From positions 36,901 through 100,900 of the forward strand of contig NZ_RCWB01000020.1 of the NCBI RefSeq assembly GCF_018448885.1: DNA of 64,000 nt, given 5' to 3'. The notes below the pieces were generated by a model. That model was not told the origin of the DNA. It did no database searches and saw only the letters and a list, made by a program, of their open reading frames with translations. The stretch comes from Photorhabdus caribbeanensis (GTDB taxonomy: Bacteria > Pseudomonadota > Gammaproteobacteria > Enterobacterales > Enterobacteriaceae). Positions 47,272 through 56,089 of the stretch are shown here, one piece after another (within the stretch, counting starts at the first letter, position 1; every line of letters starts with the position of its first letter). The translations under genes and the position numbers were made by a program.

Positions 47272-47292
47272 AGCAGGGTCTTCCACCCTGCT
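47272..47292. terminator. Terminator-like hairpin between rlaP-type and yjfC-type genes
   Basis: AGCAGGGT and ACCCTGCT arms with a CTTCC loop between convergent operons. The T run is weak. Confidence 0.6.
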
Positions 47293-47374
47293 CCAGAAAT
47301 AAATATATCAACTCTCTACTTTAAGCCGAAAAATTTATGCAGAAGAGACAAATAGTTAGAATGTTACAGAGCCA

Positions 47375-48541
47375 TTAACCTAAAATAATATGAGGCACAA
47401 ATCGTGATGTATCTTTCGTGATCCTGCCAATATCTTCCCTGACCGATAGACCAGCAGGCGTGTCATCAACGAGCCAGCTACCAATAAGAACATGGCTCTT
47501 ACCAATCTTTGGCAATGGGGTGTACTGCTGCACAATGTACCCCTCCTCACCGTAAGGACCATCGACTTCTTCAACCACTTCACCATCTTTATGAATACTA
47601 ATATTCGCTCCCTCACGGCTGAATATCGGCTTCATAACGTAGTGATTTAGGCGCTTGGCTTGCGGATCATCGGCAAAATAAGCTTCAAGCAGGTTTGGGT
47701 GTCCTGGAAACATTTCCCAAAGCAATGGCAAAATTGACTTATTCGAGGTGATGCATTTCCACATTGGCTCAAACCAGTTAACCCCCGCAGTAACCAAGTG
47801 TTGAGCATATTCTTCACGAAACATGAACTCCCACGGGTACAACTTGAATATAGAATCTATAATCTTGTTATTACTATCCGTAAAATTACCGCACTCGCTG
47901 AGCCCAATATCTTCAATATAGACAAATTCGGTATGAATACCGGCATCTTTGGCGCAATCAGCCATGTAATCAACCGAACCTCTGTCCTCTTCTGTGCCCT
48001 TACAGCAGGCAAAATGGAGCGTGTTGAATGGCAAAAAGGGTTTCAGTTCACAGAAACGATTAACCAGCAACTCCTGTAGTAAGTTGAACTGATCCGCAGC
48101 ATGAGGCAATTCGCCACGGTTAACCTTATCTTCTAACCACAGCCAGCTAAAAAAACCATGCTCATAAATAGAGGTCGGCGTATCTGAGTTAATTTCCAAT
48201 AACTTCGCCGGATTTTTACCATCATAAGCAAAATCAAGACGACTATAGAGGCTTGGATCTCGGCGCTTCCAGGATGCACGAACCAGTGACCACATTGCTT
48301 CTGGAATTTGAAATCTAGCCATCAACTCATCACTGTTGACCACTTGCTCTACTGCTTGAAGGCTCAACTGGTGGATTTCCGCTGTCGGAGCTTCAATATG
48401 TTCTTCAATCTGCTTGAGAGTAAACTGGTAGTAACGGTCTTCCGTCCAGTACGGTTCATTATCGATGGTATGGAAACCAAACCCAAATTCTTTTGCTCGC
48501 ACTTTCCAATCATGACGAGGTGTGGTTGGGATCTGAAGCAT
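47375..48541 (-). CDS. yjfC: ATP-grasp protein of the glutathionylspermidine-synthase family (YjfC/YgiC)
   Basis: A 388-residue ATP-grasp enzyme like E. coli YjfC and YgiC, corresponding to the synthetase half of glutathionylspermidine synthase. Features include RASWKRRDPSLYSRLDFAYDG, LLEINSDTPTSIYEHGF, and the C-terminal KPIFSREGANI and YIVQQYTPLP. It likely forms an amide bond between a carboxylate and an amine. The ATG at 48541 follows AAAGGG. It is the last gene of the yjfIJKLMC-type operon, placed 130 bp after the DUF1190 gene. Confidence 0.88.
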   Translation of the reverse strand: MLQIPTTPRHDWKVRAKEFGFGFHTIDNEPYWTEDRYYQFTLKQIEEHIEAPTAEIHQLSLQAVEQVVNSDELMARFQIPEAMWSLVRASWKRRDPSLYSRLDFAYDGKNPAKLLEINSDTPTSIYEHGFFSWLWLEDKVNRGELPHAADQFNLLQELLVNRFCELKPFLPFNTLHFACCKGTEEDRGSVDYMADCAKDAGIHTEFVYIEDIGLSECGNFTDSNNKIIDSIFKLYPWEFMFREEYAQHLVTAGVNWFEPMWKCITSNKSILPLLWEMFPGHPNLLEAYFADDPQAKRLNHYVMKPIFSREGANISIHKDGEVVEEVDGPYGEEGYIVQQYTPLPKIGKSHVLIGSWLVDDTPAGLSVREDIGRITKDTSRFVPHIILG

Positions 48542-48670
48542 GACGTTAACCCTTTGATAATGCTTATTTAAACTTTGGAAAAAATCATCGCACAAACGCT
48601 TAATTCAGCAATCATGCCTCGATGCAAGACACTGATAACAAAAAGCCTGCGAATAAAATGTCAGCGCCGG

Positions 48671-49582
48671 TTAACCACCCCAACTGTACTTAGCGGAAGA
48701 TGTTGAACCGAAACCACCAGAAGACTTGGTAGTAACGATTGGCTTGCTATCATAACCAGAATAACGGGAATCGCTGCTTTTAAACCTCTGCTCCTTTTCA
48801 CGCATCATGCGTTCTCGATACATTCTCTCCCTGTGTTTACGTTCTGAATAATCACCGATTTCATCAACGATCCCAGATGTAATATAAGCAGTTGATCGGG
48901 GGTTCAATACAGGATTTATACCCGTAACTACATTTCCAGAATTTCCATACAAAGCGCCATGTGTATTTGTTCCAACCTGAGAAATTTCTTTCTCAATTGG
49001 CAAGCGAACCGTTTCCAGCGGCTGCAAATAACGTCGGTTCATCTCGTACTGGATATTGCCAATATCAGAATAGGCGCCAATAACCTTGCCATCAGCAAAA
49101 AAAAGCTTACCGTACAAGTCGCTATAGCCTGATGTTGAAGTAAATAGTGGCTGGTAAAACACATTGCGATACTTTTCAGCCATATCATATCGGCTCAACT
49201 GTTCTGGCTTCACCTCCGCCATCATAAAGGCGGCCATCTTCGGTCGATAACCTACAGCCCCCGGCATTGCTTCACACTCACCGTATTCAAGCTCACACAT
49301 GGCTTTCTTACGAAATTTCTGCGACGTGCGTTCCGCTTCACGTAATGCCGCTTGATATGTGGTTTCACACTGAGCAGCAATCGTATTCTTTGGATTATTC
49401 TGACAAGACGCTAAATCCTTATAGACATTGATTGACAGTTCATCCGCCGATTGACCACAACCCACGAGCGATCCCATACTGAGCACCAATGACGTGAATG
49501 AGAACCCACGCCAATATTTACGTTTACTCTCAATGTTGATGGCGGCGCTGCGCATTCTGCGCTTTTTGTTCCCGTTCGTCAT
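48671..49582 (-). CDS. yjfM: DUF1190 lipoprotein (YjfM/YgiB-like)
   Basis: A 303-residue DUF1190 protein. After a long basic N-terminus (NKKRRMRSA..ESKRKYWRG) comes a hydrophobic signal with lipobox-like SLVGC (about residue 42). MCELEYGECEAMPGAVGYRPKMAAFMMA follows, and the C-terminus is low-complexity, rich in Ser, Gly, Arg and Tyr. It is longer than E. coli YjfM (about 210). DUF1190 proteins always seem to travel with the YjfC/YgiC ATP-grasp protein and may be its substrate or anchor. Confidence 0.85.
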   Translation of the reverse strand: MTNGNKKRRMRSAAINIESKRKYWRGFSFTSLVLSMGSLVGCGQSADELSINVYKDLASCQNNPKNTIAAQCETTYQAALREAERTSQKFRKKAMCELEYGECEAMPGAVGYRPKMAAFMMAEVKPEQLSRYDMAEKYRNVFYQPLFTSTSGYSDLYGKLFFADGKVIGAYSDIGNIQYEMNRRYLQPLETVRLPIEKEISQVGTNTHGALYGNSGNVVTGINPVLNPRSTAYITSGIVDEIGDYSERKHRERMYRERMMREKEQRFKSSDSRYSGYDSKPIVTTKSSGGFGSTSSAKYSWGG

Positions 49583-49594
49583 ACGATCCCCAAC

Positions 49595-50032
49595 TCAGTA
49601 AGTCATGCAAGCTGCATTTAAAAGACCAACAGAAATTGACACCGACGCCAGCACAACCGCAGCAGGGACCTCATTATTCTCGATGCGAGATACAATCTTT
49701 GGCATCATAAATATGCGAACCATAAAGAAGCCAACAATCTGAGCCAACAACGCAACAACACTCCACATCACGAAATCAATCACCCCCACAGAGTTGCTTG
49801 CAGCACTTGCAATAGCGATGCTGTAACCAACCAGCGCGCCGCCAAGCGATATCGCAGCGGCACTATTCTTCTCTTGCTTGATAAGTTTCCACTCATCATG
49901 CGGAGTAATTATTGTGTAGATAAATTTGAAAACGATGAAAAAAACCAGCGCCAGCCCAAAACACAACCCAAAATTGCCTACACCATGCATAAATTGCGTG
50001 AAAGCCTGTTCTTCATTCTCCAATGTGATCAT
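49595..50032 (-). CDS. yjfL: DUF350 inner-membrane protein (YjfL)
   Basis: A 145-residue protein with four hydrophobic segments (about residues 19-44, 58-80, 84-106, 122-142), the typical DUF350 layout of paired helices. It lies in the operon between the DUF2491 and DUF1190 genes, starting right at the end of yjfK. The function is unknown; it may form a membrane platform for the PspA-like protein. Confidence 0.88.
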   Translation of the reverse strand: MITLENEEQAFTQFMHGVGNFGLCFGLALVFFIVFKFIYTIITPHDEWKLIKQEKNSAAAISLGGALVGYSIAIASAASNSVGVIDFVMWSVVALLAQIVGFFMVRIFMMPKIVSRIENNEVPAAVVLASVSISVGLLNAACMTY

Positions 50033-50695
50033 TTATGCCACCACTTTAAAATCAGTTTGGTTAAGTTGAATACCGGTGCTCAGTACCATCAATCTATCCA
50101 GGTTACTCCCTACCACTTTTTCCTCTCCCACAACTTGAAGCTCTTCTGTTCTGTTATGAGCAACCTGACGCGAATACACCATCACAAACTGATCAGTTTC
50201 AGTTATACGCCCCTCTTTAGTGTAAGTTTTCTCGGTAACAGCTACAGGCTTAATGTTGTCCCACAACTGAGAGAACTGGATGCCATCGAGATCATATTCC
50301 CCATTTGGCGTGACGATACCGTTTTTAATCAGCGCATCCCATTGAACTTGTGAATCTACCGGTTTAGTTTCGTAAAAATACCACAGGCTCACTTCCTTCA
50401 CGCCGTCATCCCCCTCCCCTTCTTGAAGCACTTGAAGATAACCTTCGTCATCCGTGTAATAACGCACCAAACGCACGTTATCACCTAAATCGACAACACC
50501 AACGGAACATATAAGCTGAGTTGAAGCCGCGTTTTCGATCGTTAGGTCAGATTCAATCAGTTTTAGCATCAGCGGATCTATCTCAAGTACACCACCGATA
50601 CGCAAACCTAATACTTCCGGCACCTTTGGCGCCACAGGCGCAACTGTCTTACCCCCGAATGCGTTCTTAAACGCATCTGCGATTTTGGAAAGCAT
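50033..50695 (-). CDS. yjfK: DUF2491 protein (YjfK)
   Basis: A 220-residue soluble protein, nearly the same length as E. coli YjfK. It has no signal and no catalytic motif that I recognise. It ends exactly where yjfL starts. DUF2491 is known only from this operon type, together with a PspA-like protein and DUF350. Confidence 0.88.
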   Translation of the reverse strand: MLSKIADAFKNAFGGKTVAPVAPKVPEVLGLRIGGVLEIDPLMLKLIESDLTIENAASTQLICSVGVVDLGDNVRLVRYYTDDEGYLQVLQEGEGDDGVKEVSLWYFYETKPVDSQVQWDALIKNGIVTPNGEYDLDGIQFSQLWDNIKPVAVTEKTYTKEGRITETDQFVMVYSRQVAHNRTEELQVVGEEKVVGSNLDRLMVLSTGIQLNQTDFKVVA

Positions 50696-50760
50696 AGAAA
50701 TATCTCTTGATAGGAAGATCCCACTTTAAAAAGCAGGATCTTGATTTAACAACTTAATAT

Positions 50761-51444
50761 TTACTTGCCAAGGATACGAGCAAGTTCATCTTCTGCGGAC
50801 ATAGCGCTTGAGGTTATGCCAGCCTCTTTAAGCTTTTTATCCAGATCGCTAGAAGTCATACTATCGTGTAACTCTTGCTGAGCTTCGAACTGAGCCGCTT
50901 TCTCAGCCTGACGTGACTTGATACGCTCAAGAGAATCAAGGGCGGTAGATGTTTTTGACGAAGCGCCGACAACAGAGTTATGAGTCGCAGCTTGGGCCTT
51001 CTGCACCTGTTCAGTTGCTTTAACCAAATCAACCTGGTTCTCAAGCTGAGACACCTTCTTTTTCGCTTCTTGCACATTGTGTCGGTGCATCGTTTCAGTC
51101 TTCTGGAACGATTCAAACAACGCTTGTTCTCTTTCCAGTTCATCACGCAGGGTCGCAACTTTCTGAGCACACTCCAAAGCAAGCCCATTGTCGCCTTTAC
51201 CCGCAGCAGAACGAGCATACCCCTCGTACTCGGCGATACTGTTTTTAATATCCGCAACCTTTTTCTCTGCCATTTTCCGCTTAGCAATCATGCTAACCAG
51301 GCTTTCATCCGCACGGCGGATTTCTGCTTTTGCTTCTCGGATTTCCTGATCAAGAATCGTCAGTGCATTGCCATCAGCGACAGATTCTGCCGCATTATTT
51401 ACCGTTCCTTTAATGGCTTTAAAAAGCTTTTTCCATACATTCAT
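50761..51444 (-). CDS. yjfJ: PspA/IM30-family protein (YjfJ)
   Basis: A 227-residue ESCRT-III-related coiled-coil protein. The N-terminal amphipathic helix (MNVWKKLFKAIKGTVNNAAES) is followed by a long heptad region (about residues 28-175: LDQEIREAKAEIRRADESLV and so on). PspA proteins polymerise on stressed inner membranes and keep them tight. No pspBC or pspF is present, so control differs from the classical phage-shock operon. Confidence 0.92.
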   Translation of the reverse strand: MNVWKKLFKAIKGTVNNAAESVADGNALTILDQEIREAKAEIRRADESLVSMIAKRKMAEKKVADIKNSIAEYEGYARSAAGKGDNGLALECAQKVATLRDELEREQALFESFQKTETMHRHNVQEAKKKVSQLENQVDLVKATEQVQKAQAATHNSVVGASSKTSTALDSLERIKSRQAEKAAQFEAQQELHDSMTSSDLDKKLKEAGITSSAMSAEDELARILGK

Positions 51445-51463
51445 TGGTATTTCCCCTACATTG

Positions 51464-51880
51464 TTATTTTAGGAACTCAGAATACGCATCAAGAAGCTCA
51501 GTGATGTTGGCAAACAACATAGAGACTTCGATGACAACGCTTTCTTGTTTTGATTCTGATGACAATGAACCAAAAGCGGTATAGTAAGATTGACCATCCA
51601 CTTTAGTTATTCCAACTGAAGTCAAAGGCATCATTTTGTGCGTTTCTAAAATAAACTGATTTAAAGAAGCGGGATCTAAAACATTCTCTTCCGAAAACAG
51701 TAATGCTTCCACCGTAATTTGCCTGCCACAAATAGCCAGATGAGCTTTAATTCCATCTTCGTTAGTAATTGCCAGACACTCACCTATTTGCTCTACAGTC
51801 CAGTTATTACCAGATTCATTAAGAGCTTTAATCACTTGATTTAATTCCAAACTATCTACTCCACTGGTTTGTTTTATCAT
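51464..51880 (-). CDS. yjfI: DUF2170 protein (YjfI)
   Basis: A 138-residue soluble protein of DUF2170 (YjfI). The C-terminal QESVVIEVSMLFANITELLDAYSEFLK is typical. It is the first gene of the yjfI-yjfJ-yjfK-yjfL-yjfM-yjfC unit, and its spacing to yjfJ (19 bp) fits one transcript. The function is unknown. Confidence 0.88.
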   Translation of the reverse strand: MIKQTSGVDSLELNQVIKALNESGNNWTVEQIGECLAITNEDGIKAHLAICGRQITVEALLFSEENVLDPASLNQFILETHKMMPLTSVGITKVDGQSYYTAFGSLSSESKQESVVIEVSMLFANITELLDAYSEFLK

Positions 51881-52338
51881 TAAAATCAGTATATTAAGTT
51901 TAAATTATCATCAGATTATACATTTTTCAATAAGTATTGCGTTAAAATAGCCCAGTATTAAACCTAAGATATTCATAAGCATGGTAAATACTAAAAACGC
52001 ATAAAACCTTAAATACAGCATTACTGAACATTATTAATAACCTTATACCCTTTTAAGTGACCTCGAACTATCTCAATACCTCCTGCACAACCGATATTGA
52101 TAAAAGTATCCATTTTGGTTATCAACTCATTTAACCTTATAATATTGAAGCTAAAATCTTTTTCAAACTGCCGTTTATCTCCGATATCAAAAACCTTTTC
52201 TACTTAACGTTCTTACATTCAACAGAGATTAACCTTATGCATTAGCTATCAGATTTAACCTTTATTTACCGTCATAATCTTCCCATCACCATTTCAACTA
52301 CCTGTTTTCACTTCATTTGAAAACTAAGAAAGCCGATT
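51881..52338. other. Promoter region of the yjf-type operon, otherwise gene-free
   Basis: About 460 AT-rich bases with no credible ORF. The rightmost part borders the 124 bp dispersed repeat. Confidence 0.45.
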
Positions 52339-52462
52339 TATACCCTATGGATTTCAAGATGGATCGCGACGGCAAGTGAGCGAATCCCCGGGGAGCATAG
52401 ATAACTATGTGACTGGGGTGAGTGCAGACAACAAACAGGCAAATTGAAAGATGACGGGTATA
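52339..52462. repeat. 124 bp dispersed repeat with inverted ends
   Basis: Begins TATACCC and ends GGGTATA. The inside carries GGATTTCAAGATGGATCGCG, GGCAAGTGAGCGAATCCC, AGCATAGATAACTATGTGAC and TGGGGTGAGTG. The right-hand terminal AAATTGAAAGATGACGGGTA matches the fragments at 7939-7960 and 18331-18352. I recall the same kind of repeat from Yersinia, Serratia and Photorhabdus genomes. It is probably a non-autonomous mobile unit. Confidence 0.75.
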
Positions 52463-52684
52463 TACAATAAACAGAAAAGTGATAATGATAGAGATTAAAA
52501 GAGTGATAAAGAGTTTATATTTTTACTATTTTACATTGAGATATCTTTTAACTACAGACAGTTAGGTTAACTGCCAGCAAAAACTTATCGGATTTACCCA
52601 AAAGCATTCGGCTTATAAAACCCTTGATTAAATCAAGTTTAATATCCATCAATGATAACTACGATGTTATTTAGCATCCGAGAA
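52463..52684. other. Spacer between the repeat and the small ORF
   Basis: About 220 AT-rich bases. TTGATTAAATCAA (52623-52635) is a short palindrome. No gene seen. Confidence 0.4.
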
Positions 52685-52789
52685 TTATTTTACCTTTTTC
52701 TTTTTTACTCGCACTTTACTCACTTCCCAGACATACCGATTAAGCACCTTTTCGGTCAGTCCCAACCAAACAGCCAAGACTTTACCCAT
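52685..52789 (-). CDS. Possible 34-residue small protein
   Basis: ATG at 52789 opens MGKVLAVWLGLTEKVLNRYVWEV and continues with a tail of SKVRVKKKKVK. A GGAGGGAG ribosome-binding site lies 9-16 bases upstream, inside the loop and arm of the ybcJ terminator. The protein would be a hydrophobic/amphipathic helix with a strongly basic tail. Too short for homology by eye. It could be real or a chance frame. Confidence 0.4.
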   Translation of the reverse strand: MGKVLAVWLGLTEKVLNRYVWEVSKVRVKKKKVK

Positions 52790-52796
52790 AATATAC

Positions 52797-52821
52797 GGCT
52801 CCCTCCATTTTGAAGGGAGCC
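52797..52821 (-). terminator. ybcJ terminator
   Basis: GGCTCCCT and AGGGAGCC arms (8 bp, perfect) just after the ybcJ stop. The T run on the minus strand is weak. Confidence 0.7.
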
Positions 52822-52828
52822 TATTTAA

Positions 52829-53041
52829 TCATTCTTTAATGTGGACAGATTTACCATTAAAAGTAACAACCTGCCCGACTATCGCTTTATAACGTTTACG
52901 GGTTTCTATCTGATTATTCACTTCAACCAGACCTTCAGCAATAGCCGCTTTAGCGCTAGCACCGCTTTCACTCCACCCTTGAAACTTCAACAAATCACAC
53001 AACGCCACATAAGGGTGGCCTTCTAAATAAAAAATTTCCAT
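52829..53041 (-). CDS. ybcJ: S4-domain RNA-binding protein YbcJ
   Basis: A 70-residue protein that is a single S4 RNA-binding domain (YVALCDLLKFQGWSESGASAKAAIAEGLVEVNNQIETRKR), the same as E. coli YbcJ in size and position after folD. The ATG overlaps the folD stop (TAATG), with GAAGG as ribosome-binding site. It binds structured RNA, probably rRNA; the exact role is unclear. Confidence 0.93.
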   Translation of the reverse strand: MEIFYLEGHPYVALCDLLKFQGWSESGASAKAAIAEGLVEVNNQIETRKRYKAIVGQVVTFNGKSVHIKE

Positions 53042-53916
53042 TAACAACCTTCAATTCTTTCCACATCGTGGTATTCCTCGCAAGCTTGCAAGGTATTCTG
53101 GATAAGAGTAGCGACTGTCATTGGGCCAACCCCTCCAGGAACCGGAGAAATCCAGCTTGCCCGTTCGGATGCAGTTTCAAAATCAACATCACCAATCACT
53201 TTGCCATCTTCCAAACGATTAATTCCGACATCAATAACAATAGCGCCGGGTTTAATCCACTCACCGGGGATAAAGTTTGGTTTACCGACCGCCACAATGA
53301 GTAAATCTGCCTGCTCCACATGATGACGTAAATCTTTAGTAAAGCGATGAGTCACCGTGGTGGTACAACCCGCCAATAACAGCTCCAGGCTCATTGGGCG
53401 ACCAACAATATTTGAAGCGCCGATAACGACAGCATTCAGCCCATAAGTGTTAATTCCACAACGCTCAAGCAACGTTGCGATACCGCGCGGCGTACAGGGA
53501 CGCAGCTTTGGAGCGCGTTGACACAAACGACCAATATTATAGGGATGGAAGCCATCAACATCCTTATCAGGCTGGATACGTTCCAGAACTTTGACGTTAT
53601 CAATACCGGCCGGTAAAGGGAGCTGAACCAAAATACCATCAATTTCTGAATCATTATTAAGCTGATCGATAAGATTCAACAACTCGGCTTCGCTGGTGGT
53701 ATCTGGCAGGTCATAGGAACGGGAAACAAACCCGACTTCCTCACAGGCACGGCGTTTGCTTGCGACATAAATTTGAGAAGCGGGGTTTTCGCCGACTAAA
53801 ACAACGGCAAGACCAGGAGCGCGTCTTCCCTCGGCAACACGTTGCTGAACACGCACTGCGACTTCACTTCTGATTGTCTGCGCAATCGTTTTCCCGTCAA
53901 TAATTTTTGCTGGCAT
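53041..53916 (-). CDS. folD: Methylenetetrahydrofolate dehydrogenase/cyclohydrolase
   Basis: A 291-residue bifunctional one-carbon enzyme that interconverts 5,10-methylene-, methenyl- and 10-formyl-tetrahydrofolate with NADP. The catalytic [14 protein letters not shown] (Lys and Tyr), VQLPLPAG, the cofactor-binding [20 protein letters not shown] and the closing [12 protein letters not shown] are all present. The ATG at 53916 ([13 protein letters not shown]) is the family start. It is next to argU, as in E. coli. Confidence 0.97.
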   Translation of the reverse strand: MPAKIIDGKTIAQTIRSEVAVRVQQRVAEGRRAPGLAVVLVGENPASQIYVASKRRACEEVGFVSRSYDLPDTTSEAELLNLIDQLNNDSEIDGILVQLPLPAGIDNVKVLERIQPDKDVDGFHPYNIGRLCQRAPKLRPCTPRGIATLLERCGINTYGLNAVVIGASNIVGRPMSLELLLAGCTTTVTHRFTKDLRHHVEQADLLIVAVGKPNFIPGEWIKPGAIVIDVGINRLEDGKVIGDVDFETASERASWISPVPGGVGPMTVATLIQNTLQACEEYHDVERIEGC

Positions 53917-54038
53917 GTACGAATAAATCCATAAATCAAACATTGGGATACTGCCTATTTTGTCAGAACATGAACGTGCTGTCAGTTTTATTGATAATCA
54001 GAAAATAGCCAGATGAAGATTTATAAGCAGAAAAGCCA

Positions 54039-54066
54039 TTGACTCAAAGAGTTGTCACCGTATAAT
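54039..54066 (+). promoter_or_regulatory. argU promoter
   Basis: TTGACT, 16 bp spacer, TATAAT, about 45 bp upstream of the tRNA gene. Confidence 0.8.
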
Positions 54067-54112
54067 CTCTCCCCGCATCAAAGCATTACTGATGCAGCTC
54101 ATCTCTCAAGAT

Positions 54113-54189
54113 GCGCCCTTAGCTCAGCTGGATAGAGCAACGGCCTTCTAAGCCGTAGGTCACAGGTTCGAATCCTGTAGGGCGTGCCA
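54113..54189 (+). tRNA. argU: tRNA-Arg (TCT)
   Basis: A 77-nt tRNA with encoded CCA and anticodon TCT in the loop TTCTAA, reading AGA/AGG. It is close to E. coli argU and beside folD as there. The acceptor pair is GCGCCCT with AGGGCGT, giving G1-U72 where E. coli has G-C. The last bases lie beyond the 15 bp attachment core and so come from the island. The 3' end is the integration site of the downstream island. Confidence 0.97.
54168..54182 (+). mobile_element. attL core of the argU island
   Basis: TCGAATCCTGTAGGG, the T-loop/acceptor part of argU, repeated exactly and in the same direction at 61526-61540. Confidence 0.8.
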
Positions 54190-54303
54190 TCATCACTTCC
54201 GTCAACATCTATTGAAGTCCACTAAACCCAGTAAACACAAGACATCGCTACAGTTCCTATTCTTTCTACGTCCACTATAGTTTGTTGAAATCCATCCTAT
54301 AAT

Positions 54304-54325
54304 GGGGGTACATTTGGGGGTATGT
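54304..54325 (+). repeat. Left arm-type site of the island
   Basis: GGGGGTACATTTGGGGGTAT followed by GT, 22 bp, repeated exactly and in the same direction at 61451-61472 near the other end. It lies 30 bp upstream of the integrase start, and ACCCCCAT just before that start repeats the G-run motif. Probable integrase or excisionase arm site. Confidence 0.65.
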
Positions 54326-54354
54326 TCAGGTTCAATGAAAAGTGATACCCCCAT

Positions 54355-55569
54355 ATGAAATTAAATGCCAGACAGATAGAGTCAGCAAAGGCCAAAGCTA
54401 CCGATTATAAATTAGCTGATGGTGGTGGTTTGTATTTATTGGTGAAGAAGAACGGAGCGCGTTATTGGCGCCTAAAATATCGGATTGCAGGTAAAGAGAA
54501 GTTGCTTGCATTAGGGGTATACCCTAATTTGTCTTTAGCTAATGCCAGAGTCAAAAGAGATGAAGCTAAGCAACACTTGGCTAATGGCGTTGACCCCGCT
54601 GAAGTGAAGAAGACAGAACAAGAGGAGATAATTAGGCAAGCAACTAATACTTTTGAGGCTATAGCTAAAGAATGGCATTCCTATAAATTGCCGAATTGGT
54701 CTGTTGGCTATGCTGATGACTTGCTTGAATCCTTTAATAAAGACATATTTCCCTATATTGGCAAAAGAATAATAACGGATATTAAGCCTCTGGATATGTT
54801 GGAAACTCTTCGCAAAATGGAACAGCGTGGCGTTCTGGACAAGCTTAAGAAGATTCGTCAAGCTTGTAGTCAGGTATTTAAATATGCGATTGTAACTGGT
54901 AGGGCTGAATATAATCCTGCTGCTGAGTTATCTGGAGCGTTAGCATCACCGAAAGTTAAACACTTTCCACATCTTTTAGCCGATGAATTACCTTTTTTCC
55001 TGCAAACATTATCTCAATACAGGGGAAGTATCATTACTCAAATAGCAACAAAACTATTATTGTTAACCGGTGTTCGGACTATAGAACTCAGAGCTGCAAA
55101 GTGGGATGAACTAGATTTAGATAGAAAGATATGGGAAATTCCACTAGAACGTATGAAGATGCGCCGCCCGCATATCGTTCCACTGTCTGAGCAGGTTCTA
55201 TCTCTGTTTAAGACATTGGAAACTATCACTGGGCGTTTTGAGTTTATTTTTCATGGGCGTAATGACTCCAGTAAACCAATGAGTGAAGCAGCTATTAATC
55301 AAGTTATTAAACGTATCGGCTATGGCGGCAGAGCAACAGGCCACGGTTTTCGGCATACCATGAGTACGATTCTGCATGAACAAGGTTATAACAGCGCTTG
55401 GATTGAAACGCAGTTAGCTCACGTTGATAAAAATAGTATCAGGGGTACGTATAATCATGCTCAATACTTAGATGGGCGTCGTGAAATGCTTCAATGGTAT
55501 GCCGACTATATGGATAGTTTAGAATACGGTGAAAATGTAATTTATAGTACATTTGGTAAAAGAGCTTAA
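54355..55569 (+). CDS. P4-type tyrosine integrase
   Basis: A 404-residue site-specific recombinase. The N-terminal DUF4102-type arm-binding domain (MKLNARQIESAKAKATDYKL, DGGGLYLLV, YRIAGKEKLLALGVYPN) is followed by a core-binding region and the catalytic domain with R in LLTGVRTIELRAAKW, HxxR in HGFRHTMST, and the Tyr in RGTYNHAQYL. It integrates the island into argU. Complete and probably active. Confidence 0.95.
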   Translation: MKLNARQIESAKAKATDYKLADGGGLYLLVKKNGARYWRLKYRIAGKEKLLALGVYPNLSLANARVKRDEAKQHLANGVDPAEVKKTEQEEIIRQATNTFEAIAKEWHSYKLPNWSVGYADDLLESFNKDIFPYIGKRIITDIKPLDMLETLRKMEQRGVLDKLKKIRQACSQVFKYAIVTGRAEYNPAAELSGALASPKVKHFPHLLADELPFFLQTLSQYRGSIITQIATKLLLLTGVRTIELRAAKWDELDLDRKIWEIPLERMKMRRPHIVPLSEQVLSLFKTLETITGRFEFIFHGRNDSSKPMSEAAINQVIKRIGYGGRATGHGFRHTMSTILHEQGYNSAWIETQLAHVDKNSIRGTYNHAQYLDGRREMLQWYADYMDSLEYGENVIYSTFGKRA

Positions 55570-55693
55570 TTATTATTTGCACAGATAGAGATAGAAAATT
55601 CCTATGATGGATGGATTATTTGGAACAATATAAAAAGGAATTTATTGCTCCTTACACTTTTTCAAATAAAAACAGCAAATAGTTATATAAAAG

Positions 55694-55713
55694 GCCCACC
55701 TTAAATAGTGGGC
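55694..55713. terminator. Hairpin between the integrase and Ner-like genes
   Basis: GCCCAC and GTGGGC arms with an 8-nt loop between convergent genes. Confidence 0.5.
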
Positions 55714-55757
55714 GATGAGTGTCTTTATTTAATGATATTTTCTGAGCCATAGCATTT

Positions 55758-55991
55758 TTATGATATGAATGTTTTAGTCCCGTTATTTTTATAACGGGAA
55801 GGCCAGATAATTTCAGGAGGAACTCCCAATGCATTAGAAATAATTCTTTCTCCTTTAGGCCAGTGACGTGTCAGTGCATTTGCCAGTGTGGATGAAGCCA
55901 GTCCGGCGCTCCTTGATAAAGCGGCTAATGTTATTCCTTTCTTTTTCAGTCCGGCAATAATATCGGCTGGATGCCAATCCTGTTGAATCAT
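55758..55991 (-). CDS. Ner-like DNA-binding protein of the island
   Basis: A 77-residue Ner/Nlp-type repressor: DWHPADIIAGLKKKGITLAA, SRSAGLASSTLANALTRHWP and EIIWPSRYKNN. Similar to the protein at 34224, with a longer tail. It probably controls the island's leftward operon or excision. The ATG is preceded by a weak GGAAAA. Confidence 0.88.
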   Translation of the reverse strand: MIQQDWHPADIIAGLKKKGITLAALSRSAGLASSTLANALTRHWPKGERIISNALGVPPEIIWPSRYKNNGTKTFIS

Positions 55992-56089
55992 ATTTTAGAT
56001 TTTCCTGAGTGGTGACATAAAATAATTATCCTTTCATGGACTCTATCTGTAAATAGTTAAAGTTAAAAAACACCATTATTTTATTATTT

